Positions 8,001 to 18,663 of a stretch of 64,000 nt of DNA are shown one piece after another (position 1 is the stretch's first letter; every line of letters starts with the position of its first letter). Under the pieces are notes generated by a model, which was given only the letters and a program-made list of their open reading frames with translations, had not been told where the DNA came from and did no database searches. Source of the stretch: Notospermus geniculatus (Eukaryota > Nemertea > Pilidiophora > Heteronemertea > Lineidae); contig NMRB01000789.1 in NCBI GenBank assembly GCA_002633025.1, forward strand, positions 96,953 through 160,952. The letters run 5' to 3'. Position numbers and translations under genes: made by a program.

Positions 8001-9732
8001 AACGAGTCGTCGAATGTTGTGTTGCCATTTTGTCTTCCCATGATTCATTGCAGGCCGTTCCGACGTGGCCCCTTTCCCTTTAATGAGCAGCTGCGGAACA
8101 AACTCATTCTTTGGGTCCAGTGGAGAATTGTTGTACTCCGCGGGCTTTACTGTGTCTATACCAAATGTACGTTGTGTATAGAAATCACATAATAAATTTG
8201 GTAATAAATATTATTTATGTACGGTATATTGTTTTATATTGATTTCTTTCCATTTATTTCCTGGTTAGCAAATTTTCGACCCCAAAGTGCGTCTAAATAC
8301 GCATAAATTATACGGTAATTTTGACCCCTGGACGGGGCAGAGTTCCCACTGACCGCTGCATTATGGTTCAGCCATACCGGTAGATTGTTATTTCATTTTG
8401 TGTTTTTATACGAGATTTTAATCAAAATACATTTTGGTATGGAAAGAACTGTTTTGTATTAATTTTTCTTCACGATAAATCCCCCCCATATGCGCAACCA
8501 GGAAATAAATGGAAAGAAATCAATATAAAACAATGCGTACATAAATAATATTTATTACCAAATTTATTATGTGATTTCTATACACAACGTACATTTGGTA
8601 TAGACACAGTAAAGCCCGCGGAGTACAACAATTCTCCACTGGACCCAAAGAATGAGTTTGTTCCGCAGCTGCTCATTAAAGGGAAAGGGACCACGTCGGA
8701 ACAGCCCGCAATGAATCATGGGAAGACAAAATGGCAACACAACATTCGACGACTCCTTAGCCTTCGAGGCCCTGGAAAATAGTCCAGATTCCACGAATGG
8801 GACCATTGAGAGTGGTCACCAGTCACCGTGTGATGTGTTCCGACTCATGAGAAACGTTGGGGCAATCGGCGCAGTTATGCAGGTTTCGCCGGGTTACCAC
8901 AAATTCCGAACGACAGCTCGAAGGTCCTGGTTATCGAGTTCTCAGCAAGGTAGAGAACCCCAATACAAAATATTTTTAAAAGGGTCTTCGTTTTATAGTT
9001 GATAGGGTCTTCGTTTTATAGTTGGGTCTTCATTTCATAGTTGATAGGGTCTTCGTTTTATAGTTGATAGGGTCTTCGTTTTATAGTTGGGTCTTCGTTT
9101 TATAGTTGATGGGGTCTTCGTTTTATAGTTGGGTCTTCGTTTTATAGTTGATAGGGTCTTCGTTTTATAGTTGGGTCTTCGTTTTATAGTTGGGTCTTCG
9201 TTTTATAGTTGATGGGGTCTTCGTTTTATAGTTGGGTCTTCGTTTTATAGTTGATAGGGTCTTCGTTTTATAGTGGGTCTTGGGTCTTCGGTCTTCGTTT
9301 TATAGACACCCGATCACAAGTGATTTATTTTGAATGGCCTTAAAAGTTGTTGATCTTTTTCATAGAAGAGTGTATGAATTCTGTTCAGTAATGGCGAAAA
9401 TGTCCCAGCAGGGAGACCACAGAACATCTTACTAGTATTTCCTCAGGGTCCCTATTTTGTTTTGTAATTGTGTAGAATATGTTTCCATTTCAGGTTGACC
9501 CAAAGTTCTTGATTTTGTAATCGAGTATAAAATATTTTCCATTTCAGGTTGACCCAAAGTTCTTGACTTTGTAATTGAGTATAAAATATGCTTCCATTTC
9601 AGGTTGACCCAAAGTTCTTGATTTTGTAATTGAGTATAAAATATGTTTCCATTTCAGGTTGACCCAAAGTTCTTGCGGAACATGAGGTTTGCAAAGAAAA
9701 ACAACAAGCGAGTACACGCCAACGCTGAGTAA
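4994..9732 (+). CDS. RPL29: Ribosomal protein eL29 (RPL29), three coding exons
   Basis: Small basic protein of the large ribosomal subunit in the cytosol. Joining 4994-5030, 5366-5430 and 9658-9732 gives 58 residues plus TAA. The protein starts MAKSKNHTNHNQ, continues NRKQHRNKIKKPKSHRYPSLKG and ends VDPKFLRNMRFAKKNNKR plus VHANAE. This matches the conserved eL29 N-terminal core; vertebrate eL29 has a long variable tail that is absent here, as in yeast and many invertebrates. Boundaries are GTAAGT, TTCAG, GTACGT and TTTCAG. The ATG lies 31 bases after an ATGTTTTCAG acceptor, so a noncoding first exon further upstream is likely. AATAAA follows the stop by about 78 bases. Intron 2 contains a MITE; the last intron is 4.2 kb and repeat-packed, with duplicated 3' splice junctions. 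Confidence 0.95.
5047..5233. mobile_element. Tc1/mariner-type (pogo-like) MITE in RPL29 intron
   Basis: Begins CAGTAGACATGGTGGAACC and ends GGTTCCACTG, flanked on both sides by TA (5045-5046, 5234-5235). Internal repeats read GGACACCTCT and AGAGGTGTCC. TA target plus CAGTG-type termini fit the Tc1/mariner/pogo superfamily. It occupies most of the 335-bp intron between the first and second coding exons. Confidence 0.8.
5366..5430 (+). CDS. RPL29: RPL29 second coding exon
   Basis: Acceptor TTTTCAG ends at 5365; 65 bases complete a split codon and encode NRKQHRNKIKKPKSHRYPSLKG; donor GTACGT begins at 5431. The phase matches both neighbouring exons. Confidence 0.95.
5817..5995. repeat. Minisatellite, about 35-45 bp unit (unit 1 block)
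   Basis: About four imperfect copies of a unit containing AAAGGCCCTCCCGATCA followed by CACCCATACAAAATATCAAA. The same array, with different copy variants, is at 7137-7300 in the second segmental duplicate. Open frames through it are repeat artefacts. Confidence 0.85.
6187..6256 (+). repeat. Duplicated RPL29 3' splice junctions (upstream pair)
   Basis: Two copies of CCATTTCAGGTTGA, with exon-like starts at 6200 and 6254, 54 bp apart. The first continues GACCCAAAGTTCTTG, copying the first six codons of the last RPL29 exon, and then runs ATTTTGTAA. The second breaks after TTGA at the segmental-duplication junction. These could act as decoy acceptors. Confidence 0.85.
6307..6944. mobile_element. 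hAT-like non-autonomous element (638 bp)
   Basis: Begins CAGACCTGCCAACCC and ends GGGGTTGGCAGGTCTG. The target CCTATG is duplicated on both sides (6301-6306, 6945-6950), and unit 1 of the segmental duplication shows the empty site CTTGCCCTATGCTTCACC near 5620. CAG/CTG ends suggest hAT; the 6-7 bp duplication is slightly shorter than the usual 8. The interior has no transposase frame. A second, 5'-truncated copy is at 9859-10373. Confidence 0.85.
7137..7300. repeat. Minisatellite (unit 2 block)
   Basis: Counterpart of the array at 5817-5995, with rearranged copies of the AAAGGCCCTCCC unit, in the second segmental duplicate. Confidence 0.8.
7341..7764. repeat. Left minisatellite arm of the foldback element
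   Basis: About twenty alternating short units of the form CAACTATAAAACGAAGACCC, with or without a CTATC or CCATC insertion, giving 17- and 23-bp spacings. A single N at 7533 interrupts the array, so its length in the assembly is not reliable. Confidence 0.9.
8985..9311. repeat. Right minisatellite arm of the foldback element
   Basis: Inverted counterpart of the left arm: units of GGGTCTTCGTTTTATAGTTG with or without GATAG or GATGG. It is shorter than the left arm, so the two arrays have changed copy number independently or the assembly is collapsed. Confidence 0.9.
9470..9657 (+). repeat. Tandem array of RPL29 3' splice junctions, 54-55 bp unit
   Basis: Three copies of TTTCCATTTCAGGTTGACCC (exon-like starts at 9494, 9548, 9603) precede the true exon start at 9658, spaced 54, 55 and 55 bp. 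Each decoy keeps the acceptor and six codons (VDPKFL) and then reads two more codons and TAA. Splicing to a decoy would give a 42-residue truncated eL29. Confidence 0.95.
9658..9732 (+). CDS. RPL29: RPL29 last coding exon
   Basis: Acceptor CCATTTCAG ends at 9657. The exon encodes VDPKFLRNMRFAKKNNKR then VHANAE and TAA. It is the last member of a 54-55 bp series whose earlier members copy the acceptor and the first six codons (starts at 9494, 9548 and 9603) and then diverge to an in-frame stop. Confidence 0.95.
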   Translation, partial: VDPKFLRNMRFAKKNNKRVHANAE

Positions 9733-9809
9733 AGAAAAGTTGAGATGCTGGATGGAAGTTTATCGTGATAAACAACTGTCCTGGTATATTTTGTACAGGA
9801 TAAATGTAA

Positions 9810-9815
9810 AATAAA
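9810..9815 (+). terminator. RPL29: RPL29 poly(A) signal AATAAA
   Basis: Canonical AATAAA 78 bases after the RPL29 stop codon, in an otherwise AT-rich short 3' UTR. Confidence 0.75.
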
Positions 9816-9858
9816 CAATGAAAAAAATATCTCAGATTTGTGCTTTGTTTTCTCTCTN

Positions 9859-10373
9859 TAATTTTTTCACCAACACGAGTCTCGCACAAATCACAGCATC
9901 AGACTGTTCACATGCATTGCAGAATCTGTGCATTCCTGCAAGCATGCCCATGTGTATGTACTTCTGCTGTGCACAAGACTACCTTCTTGCTTCTCATGCT
10001 GAACAATGGCGGACATATCAGCTGATTTTGACAGTTCATGAGTTTGCGGTATGATTTTAGATGTCTTATTGGCGGGAGAGCCATGTAACACACCTACAGA
10101 TGGGACTGAGAAGAAAAGAAGGCAGCAGACCTATCAGCAAGAATATTGTGATGAATGGAAGGCGCTTTGTGAAAGTCATCATGATGATGTTTTGCAATTG
10201 ATGATTGGCTTGGTTACACTTCACAGACAGCAATTGGGAGTACAGTGAAAGTGCAGGAAAACGTTTGCTATTAGTGATCAAAGCGTTACTGAGAGACCCC
10301 TCAAAAATACTGAAAAACCCTGAAATTCAGGGGAAAAATACTGAGAGGGGTATTTAGGGGTTGGCAGGTCTGT
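9859..10373. mobile_element. 5'-truncated copy of the hAT-like element at 6307
   Basis: Matches 6432-6944 closely through the terminal GGGGTTGGCAGGTCTG. The first 125 bp are missing and the breakpoint coincides with a single N at 9858, so truncation may be an assembly join rather than biology. Confidence 0.8.
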
Positions 10374-10789
10374 GTACATGTTGATAAGTTTTGTGACAAT
10401 TGCTCCGCCAGCACTACCAGACACCCAGACCCAACACGCGCATCATTCTTTCACTACAATTGATGTCATTCATCTCTTCATAAACATTGTTGGCACATCC
10501 TTTATTTCCACGAGAGCGCGGATTGAGTCATGACCATAAGAATAGTTATTATGAGAATAAAAAATCCTACTACGGAAATTAACTGTAGGGCACTTGATAT
10601 GTCACTCGACGCTGATGGAAATGAGCACTGTACATCTTGACTTTTAAATGTCTGTCTATGGGAGACTAATGCTACAATTTTCGACAAGAAATACTCATTT
10701 TCCTGGCTCGCTGCTGTAGATTAGTAGTGGATTCTCAAATGAAGGGTATCTACGAGGTGGTCTCTAGGGCCCCCGATCAAATTCCAGCG
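10374..10789. other. No gene recognised
   Basis: Unique-looking sequence downstream of RPL29 with no identifiable exon, RNA gene or repeat. Confidence 0.4.
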
Positions 10790-11139
10790 AGTTTGTGGCA
10801 AAAGTTTTGCAGCGGACTGCGCACAGAAAAAGACCCAAGGTGAACCATCGGTTTGTTGGTTTCAGCATTGTCTGCCCATTGTGAAATTTGACTGTCCATT
10901 TCTGCAGTAGGAGCAGTCTGCGCATATTGCCAAAAGATGCCAGCAAAGTTCTAGTGGACCAACACACAGGAAAATCCACGTGATTGGTGCTCGGTCAAGA
11001 ATGAATGGGTCCGCTAATGCATTGAATTGGGCCGTAGTGACACCTATTGGTCAACTCACTGACAGCTCCTATTGTTCTCTGGTGTCATCTTGGGTCTTCG
11101 TTCCGGCGCATTCCGGCTCATTTTGCTGTCACGGGTCAT
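10790..11139. mobile_element. Diverged copy of the 17.1-kb foldback family
   Basis: Shares GCGCACAGAAAAAGACCCAA on the left, CAGCATTGTCTGCCCATTGTG in the middle and CATTTTGCTGTCACGGGTCA on the right with the elements at 17051-17451. About 130 bp of extra sequence separates the right third. The left terminus is not clearly defined. Confidence 0.5.
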
Positions 11140-12380
11140 ACTAAATGCACTCATGAACAATTCACTTACTTGAACACATTACTAACTTGATTTAATTGAA
11201 AGAAAAATGCTGTAAGATTACCCCTGCTTCGCTGAGAATTCCTCGCACACTGCCCCTTTAAGACCGCTCCACCGCCTCAAATAATTCCCTACGGATTGAC
11301 TGTCAGCCTTCTCATCATCAAACTCGACGAGACAAAGCGGCATTATGAAGTATTGATCAGCATCAAATCATGCCATCTTAACATTATTCTCTAGAGGAAT
11401 ATAGAGTGGCTCCTGTTATTAAGAGTCCTTCCAACCACTCGGAGCTGCCGATGATACCCAAGGTTTATTTCCAATGTGCTGCAAGCGCATTCACTCTGTC
11501 GATTGCATCAGAGCGTTATGAAGTCACTTGTAGCTTTGCTTTACCCGAGGTTTTCTTCCAGATGGGCATGGCTTCCTATGAGTTTATTCTGTGTCCATTT
11601 TGCCTCATTGTGGCTTATCATACTCGACTTTCATTCCCAATAATCCTCCCCCAATCTTTACGTCCAATACCCAATCTTTATTTCCTGTGATTGTTGCAGT
11701 GTTTCTGGACTCATGTCAATCGGGAGCCTATCTACGATTGAGGGCAGCACACCGAAACCCGGTCCTATACAATGGATGCCTTTTGTGTGGGAAATTGATC
11801 AGGACCAGGATGTCAGTTTCATTTCAATAGTTTTAACCACTAGTGACACCTATTGAGGAAGTCGGCTAGGGTCCCCATTGCATGGTTTTGATCCCAGGCT
11901 AAATCAAGTTTGGCCAGCAAATGGTGGAAATGCAGTCAGACCAGTGCAGATCCAGCCTTTCATAAAGTGGAGGCATTATGAAAAACTGAGAGACAATCAA
12001 TCTCACTACATGCAGTCTTACTCAAAAAACTGCCCTGATAGAAGGTTAACGCAGAAAAGTTTATTGAAAAGTATTAGTCTATGCATAGAAATATGCATTT
12101 GTATTGTAAGTAATATTTCCTTCATAAGACATTCCTAATAACACTGTTCCCCTTGAGAATTGACTAATGACTTCTTCATTGGCATTTGTCATTTTAAAAT
12201 TTGTAATAAAGCATCAAAGCATGTTTATTACATATTGTGAAATTGATCAAATGCATCTTTCTGTGAGTTCGTTTGGTTGGCTTGGCGTCATGTCTTGGAC
12301 TTTGCATGGATCTCTTGCTTGTGTGACGAACCTCGTGTGACAGCACTCAGGAAGCACCATCAAGGAGGGACATTGCACCT
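11140..12380. other. No gene recognised
   Basis: About 1.2 kb without a recognised gene or repeat. The longest open frames (about 80-95 codons near 11406-11830) show no family resemblance that I can identify. Confidence 0.4.
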
Positions 12381-12381
12381 T

Positions 12382-12795
12382 TAGGCCACACTTTTTATAT
12401 TTATTGGATTACGGATTTTTCAGGCCGAAACCTATGTAGGAGGGGAGGGAATAAAAATAAAAATAAAATACAAAAAACTTTTGACTTTTTTTTTTCCCCC
12501 AGTGTTGCGTACTATGCGTCCCAGAAATTCAAGGGGGAGGGAATAAAAAAAGTGAAATGTGGTAAAAAAGAAATAAAACCTATTGATGCAACAGTAGAAC
12601 AAGAGATACATAGGGGCCTATATCCTGAAAATACAGGGCGTCAGCATTTAAATATCTTTTACGTTGCACCTAGTGGTCGGCGGGAAAAAAACAAGAACAC
12701 AAAATAGACCATCGGGAATTTTATTTTTTTTCAACATTTTCAAAAAACCTGGGGGGCGGATCCGTAATCCAATAAATAAAAAACGTGTGGCCTTA
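12382..12795. mobile_element. TIR element (414 bp)
   Basis: The left end TAGGCCACACTTTTTATATT and following TTATTGGATTACGGAT are mirrored at the right end (ATCCGTAATCCAATAAAT ... GTGTGGCCTTA), giving imperfect inverted repeats of about 40 bp. Internal sequence is A- and G-rich with a TTTTTTTTTCCCCC run. Non-coding; class unknown. Confidence 0.65.
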
Positions 12796-12799
12796 CCAT

Positions 12800-14868
12800 G
12801 AAGATGGACAAGCGGAGGCCGGTCCTCAATGAGGGGTAAGGGGCCAGTACGGAGGAGTCTGATGAACGTATTCGTGTCTACAACCTCCTCGTAGATAAAG
12901 ACCTTGGTCGTATACCGCTGACGCCAGCTAGGTTGAATATGTGGATTTGAGAAATGCATTGAAGTCTCAAAGAATTGGTTTTACTCTTGAATTGGTCAAT
13001 AGAGTTCTTTTCATAATTGTTAATTTGGGCTTAAACCCAAGTCTTGCAATATCTTCATTGTGGCAAAGTTAATATTGGTGAACTTGGGAGTGATAAGTGA
13101 CATGAGCTATTCTTTGGCTCTTTTGAAATATCCATTGGATTCCTTTTCCGTGATGAATTTGTTCCTACCATCTGGCAGAATGTCTCTGACCTATTTCTTT
13201 TCATCTGCTTCTTGCCTTTCGATAGACAGCAGCCAGGAAGTGGTCTTGCCTTGATGAAATTTTGTTCTTCACATATTTGATTCATTATGAGAATTATGAA
13301 AGATGTTTGAATACATGGACATATGAAGGAGTTGGTGAGGAACTTGGCTTGGCAAGCTGGTCAGTCGAAGACTCTTCTGCCGTTAGAGGCCACCATTAGT
13401 TCGTGGTCCTAGAATGTCATGAAATTTGACGTTTAGAGGAGTCCAAGGCACGGCGTTCATATGACGTGGATGCCATGGGTTACCTCTGTGATGTCAATTT
13501 TGTGACGTCCCAGGACCGCCAAGAGGCAGCCTCTGATGGCGGTAAAGTCTCCCATTGAAAACAACCCCAGCGTGATCTGGGATGAGGGATTTGGGATGTC
13601 ACTGGTTCTGGTGTTACCCTAGATGTGATGGGGTCTGAGATGTGATGGGCTGGCGGGATGTGGGATCTATGACGGGTTAACAAAAGATTTTTTCTCAGAA
13701 ATCCAGCTAGTTCATTTCCATTTCTATCTTGTTCTCTCAAAATACAATGTAATGTGCATCCTTCACACTGTAGCTTGATATTCTTTACAAACTCTATACG
13801 GCATTGTTCTTACACGTTCCAACCAGAGATAGTTTGGCAAATTTCCATTTCAAATTACTTTGCATTTCTGACGAGGTACTTCAGTCTAGGGGATATTGGC
13901 AGCTTGTCAGTGGAACGCAGCGTATAAACAAAAGTGAATTCATTATTTCTTAATTTGACGTTCCTAAAACAATGGTACATGATACGAAACTTGCATATAT
14001 CAGTATTTGTACAGCTTGCATTTGTTTATCAATGACTCGTTTAAAGGGTAGGTCATCAAAATTTTATTAAAAACAACTAATTTGAGATGTCATATCATGT
14101 ACCCTTAAAAGGCATTGCTTTCAATATTTGGGGTGACCAGTTTAGCAAATACAGATAAAGTTGCATTTTAACGTTATGAAAAAAGTAGTAGGCCTAGGTA
14201 CATTTGCGAATGTTGTCAGCAATTTACCACTTTGTGGACGAGGTGTCCAAAATACAGCACAAAAAATGACAAGTATAAGTAAATTTGTTTCCAAATTTTG
14301 CAAATTTTTGACCTCAATCGGGATTAGGACTTTCTAGTAGAGATCCCAGAAGTGAATGAGGAAGATGAGAAAATGGAAATTTGAGTTGTTCCATTTGAGT
14401 TGTTCTGGAAGATGTCTAATAGATCCTCTCTGAACAGGATTAGTAGTGCTGACATAGTCAATTAGCTCTGCTGATGATCGTGTTGTGGGGCAATTCAACG
14501 AATTTATGGTGATTAAACTTGGAAGGAAGAATAAAGTATCATACAGTCTATCGGTGACCTGATGGAATGCCAGCAATAAGAATCCAAAAAATGGATTCTG
14601 AAGAAAAATCTGCCTATGGCATAACTGAAGCTAAATAGGACAGATTTCAAATCAACTTTGGAGCAAGAGGCAGTCCTAGCTTGCCACGGATGGGCAACAG
14701 TCCAAGCCTCCTCATTGACCCATACGTTGACGCGGCATGTGGAATTCATGTCGCAGCTTGCATCACATGCTAACAGAATCTGATTGGTGGAATGACAAGA
14801 TCATTATCTGTGTCATTACCATTTCCTCTAACAGGACATAGGTAACCAATTCTCTGATTGAAACGCAA
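12800..14868. other. No gene recognised
   Basis: Two kilobases with no convincing exon. Some GTGATGGG-type near-repeats occur at 13560-13660, and a CTTTCTAGTAGAGATCCCAGAAGT motif near 14330 is shared with the hairpin at 21521. Confidence 0.4.
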
Positions 14869-15134
14869 GGAGCCCTATTAGCCGAGTGGTTATTACGTCC
14901 GCTCAGCAAGCGGCAGATCCCACGTTCGAATCCAGCCCAGGCCATTTCATTCCCGGCTCTTCACGTCCGTCGCATGGAACAGTATTCATGCCGTGGTGCC
15001 TTGTACTTTGTGCCTTTGCAAGGGCAAGTAAAAGACATCCAGGTGAGGAACATGAGTTGCTTTGGCCTCTGCCGTACTTAACAGGGCCAATAATGCTGTG
15101 GCTTAGTCCTGACGGAAAAATCAAAAATACAATT
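14869..15134 (+). mobile_element. tRNA-derived SINE, family 1 (copy A)
   Basis: Starts with a tRNA-like head containing TTAGCCGAGTGG (A box) and CGTTCGAATCC (B box). A conserved body follows (CGCATGGAACAG, GTGCCTTTGCAAGGGCAAGT, CCTGACGGAAAAATCAAA). Related copies are at 29273, 39860 and 40300. A near-repeat ATTGAAAYGC flanks both ends, consistent with a LINE-made target duplication. Confidence 0.8.
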
Positions 15135-15139
15135 GAAAT

Positions 15140-17050
15140 GCTGCATCGAGCACTCCTGACAGTGGTTGACGCCGTCGATTGTCTTGGGCGCGTCATAATG
15201 TTTTTCCATCTTCAGTGCCTGAAATAAATATAGATGTAATTATGCAAACTTCATGATGATGAGTTGAAAGGGACTACAAAAATGATAAGACTGAGTTCAG
15301 TATGCTGCAAAATTGACCTCCCTTCCGCACCGTGTACCATTCTGTATACGACATGCAGCATCATGTGCGTACTGTCCTTGTATCCTCCGTGGATGTCGCG
15401 CGCCACCGTGGAAGGCACGCAGTGAATATGTTACATCATTCGCCCATGGTGTACCATACGCAATGAAATTGAAGCGTACCTTCTGCATGTCTTACGCGGA
15501 AGGTACGCAGATAAAGGGCGGTCAGTTGTGCTTTGTACGTTACATCTGAAATTCTTGCACAATTGGCAAATAGGACATCGCCTGAAGTTCTTGAAGTTTG
15601 AATGGCATGAATGAAGGAATGAAGGACATAACCAGATTTGACTTGATGTTAGAAATTCTCCTCGACAGAGAGAATTATTGGGAAAGCCTCGGTGTAAATG
15701 CCACTGAACATGATGGCCATTAATCTCGTCAGCACTTTGATTGTCTTTCCGCTTGATTATGTGAGTTTCTTGGCTGTGGGTCGAACGTAATCCTGTTTCC
15801 AATAATCAGATAAAGAAATGGATGAAATGGGCTACTGGCGCATGCTTACCTTGATGACTTGTAGAAGGATGAGAGTATGTGATCGAGTATAGTGGATGAT
15901 ACAAGATTGAAGAGAAGCTTTGCTTGCAGTCTGCGTTATAGCAAAAATGTCAAGGCTTGGGGCGAAGCAGTAGGCTACATCACTGCTGCTGTCATTCTAA
16001 TGGTAGTGTCCCACTGCCAACTTTTGGGGCGAATCTGAAGTCTGCGATATTCCCTCCAAGCTGTGATATTTAGCATTTGTAGTGCTTCGCATAGGCGAAA
16101 TTTGAACATACAGTCGTTGATTGGTCGCGAGCTTCGTAGCCAATTGCACTTTGGCATCCCCAATCCGTATGTATTTGTACCTTGTCAAACACTGTTGAAG
16201 CTTACCGCCAATGCGAATTGTCAACTGGTCACTGATTGGTCAAACACTCACAGGCGTAGACGAAGTTAGTAGATAGTCGAGGTTATTCTTCCATAACCGA
16301 GACCTATGATCCTGTACAGTCATGTATGACACGAGATAACTTCGACTAAAATTTGGAACTTTTTGGAAATTTTTCTGCGAGCCAGAGAATCACTGCAAAC
16401 ATACACAATAGTCTAAGAACTTTTACGAGGAGCTACGATTTTTTCATTACGTACCTTGTCACAGGCCAAAATTCGCCAGTGGGAAACTAGTATAAGTACA
16501 GCAACAGTAACTCAGCAGCAGCAGCTGCTGCTGTTGCAGCAGAGATGGATTATATTTGAAGTAGATTTGCGGCAGCTTGCTGCAAAGGAGCATACACTGC
16601 TCTTTGGTAGGGGTTTCTTCAGATATCCTTTCCGATGATGAGCCACCAACAAAACGATTTCTTGGTTGCAGAGCCTCAAATGACCCTTACGGCATTATCC
16701 TTCTCCTCCCATCATTGCTTCTTCGATTCTGCCAGGGAGGGGTCATAATGCCACATCCCGTATTGATGGGAAATCCCCTCATGCAGAAACACTTCTTTCA
16801 CACATGCACGGTTCTGACATTCTGACAAATGCCCCTTGAAGCCCCTTCCAGTTACCGTCGCATCCATCATGGCTACTTATTATGCCAAGTCAGCAACCAC
16901 TGACATTGGTATCATGGGAACAAGCTCTCTGTCAACTGGAGTAAACTAAGTCCACAAATCATTCTACGCCATTCACTGAAGAGATTTCTATGGTAATGAG
17001 AAAATGGCTTGGTTTGTTGTGGTGTTTTGACCGATGGTCGCAATATTATG
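15140..17050. other. No gene recognised; CAG/CTG-rich stretch near 16505-16550
   Basis: Mostly unique-looking sequence. A short mixed CAG/CTG run (CAGCAGCAGCAGCTGCTGCT) occurs near 16516. No exon could be assigned. Confidence 0.4.
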
Positions 17051-17249
17051 TGACCCATGACAGCAAAATCATTGGAATGCGCACAGAAGAAGACCCAACA
17101 TGGCCTAGGTGACACTAATGGTTTGTTGATTTCAGGATTGTCAGCCCATTGTGGAATTTGACTTCGTCCATTTCTGTAGTTGTTCTCTGGTGTCATCTTG
17201 GGTCTTCTTTGGTGCACTCCAACTCATTTTGCTGTCACACGGGTCACAT
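17051..17249. mobile_element. Foldback MITE, copy 1 of an adjacent pair
   Basis: Left end TGTGACCCATGACAGCAAAA and inner GCGCACAGAAGAAGACCCAA are mirrored at the right end (TTGGGTCTTCTTTGGTGCAC ... CTGTCACACGGGTCACA). The centre contains CAGGATTGTCAGCCCATTG. About 200 bp; non-coding. Confidence 0.75.
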
Positions 17250-17250
17250 A

Positions 17251-17451
17251 TGTGGCCCGGCACAGCAAAATGAGTCGGAATGCCCACAGAAGAAGACCGA
17301 ACATGTCCAAGCTGACACCAACGGTTCGATGATTTCAGGATTGTCTGCCCATTGTGAAATTTGACTTGTCGATTTCTGTAGTTGTTGTCTGGTGTCAGCT
17401 TCGGTCTTCTTCTGTGCAACTTCCGACTCATTTTGTTGTGCCGGGTCACAT
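17251..17451. mobile_element. Foldback MITE, copy 2 of an adjacent pair
   Basis: A second member abuts the first across ACATATGT. Ends read TGTGGCCCGGCACAGCAAAA and TTTTGTTGTGCCGGGTCACA. The two copies differ by point changes, so they were not produced by a very recent duplication. Confidence 0.75.
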
Positions 17452-17459
17452 ACATTGTA

Positions 17460-18660
17460 AACAGAATATGTCAGTCAACCTACATGTGGGAATTGATGTT
17501 ACATGTACCTTCAGACACTGGTGCTGTTGATCGCATTGGAATTGTACAGGTCAGAGGTAGACATCAGCAGAGATCACCAGCATCCTTTCTTTGATTTGCA
17601 TATGAGAATGTCTTTAAATGTGAAAGAGCATTTTGCTCAATGTGATGGGTCGCTGATCGAAAAGTTTCATCAAATTTCGCCTGATTCTGAACCTGAGATG
17701 CAGTGGTCTATCATTTCAATTGTAAAATCATGTCGTGTGTGCCACTCTCATTTCAAGAATTTTTGTCCCCATTTCTCTTGTCTTTCATGAGCAAATGACC
17801 CCCATGACAGTTCCATTGGAGCCCATTAGCTAAGGTTAATGGCAGGGACGACAAAAACCCACACTTCCTTTGTTGGTTGCAAATGTAGATCGGTCTCCCC
17901 AGAGGATTTTTAAAAGCAATTTCTCCAACATCCATTACTGAAATCCCGCTTGGTCCTGCTTGGAATGTGGAATCAACAATTGGCAACAAGGGAGCAGTAC
18001 GCGGATGCCACAGTTGGCTTTGTCCAATGGCTAGGCAAAAATAGTGATAGATGAGGGTCAATTTTTTACGCAAAGTGCTTCTGGGTCCAACTGGTATAAG
18101 AAGTACGGTGCAGCAATCAGTTATGATGTACCTTGAACTTCATAGACTACCAGTAAGTGTCTGCTGGCAGTCTTTACCAAAGCGTTTAACAATAAATAAC
18201 ATCATGAATATTGTGGTTACTGGTGCTACTAAATCTGGTAAATTCAAAAAAACAATGCCCACAGCTCCTCCTCCATAGATACCATTCAAAGAATATATGA
18301 ATAATTCAAGCTTGTTCGAGGAAAAACAGTGTGTACACCTCAAGATACCAATTCCCGACTGACGGACAACTGTTTATAAATTCAAATCAGATCAAAAACT
18401 TAGAATGCTCTGATTATTAAACTAAAAGCAGCGTCCTATGTTAATGGAGCAACACCGAAGAGATGTGACATCGAATTGATGGTGTTGCAAGGATTCTGCG
18501 CTCTGGCTTTATTGGCTACCTCTGGAAGTCTTTCGTCACCTCATGTTCCTTGGATTGGATTGGAATGATCACAGTTGATTTTGACAAACAGCTCCTTCTT
18601 CCATTCCCTCTCTTGCCTCTCTACCCTCGACTTTGCCCTTTATCCCTCAACTCTCTTTTT
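17460..18660. other. No gene recognised
   Basis: No supported exon or repeat. Open frames on both strands (about 95-105 codons near 17500-18070) lack recognisable domains. Confidence 0.4.
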
Positions 18661-18663
18661 CAG

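Larger units (their letters stand above)
7341..9311. mobile_element. Foldback (FB/TU-like) element with tandem-repeat arms, 1971 bp
   Basis: The outer arms (7341-7764 and about 8985-9311) are inverted minisatellites built from CTATAAAACGAAGACCC units. The inner arms (about 7770-8285 and 8480-8985) are further inverted copies, leaving a loop of about 200 bp. Termini are GGGTGTCTATAAAACGAAGA and its complement. Flanks are GATCAACAAG (7331-7340) and GATCACAAG (9312-9320); the empty site GATCAACAAGTGATTT survives in unit 1 near 6020. This architecture resembles Drosophila foldback and sea urchin TU elements. Short frames in the inner arms differ by 3- and 4-base indels between arms, so I see no conserved protein. 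Confidence 0.9.

Noticed and set aside
7926-9002. Matching frames (88, 79 and 94 codons) in the foldback inner arms
   Set aside because: The arms differ by a 3-base and a 4-base indel, and frames are not maintained, so I do not call a captured gene, though one arm resembles a first exon with a donor.
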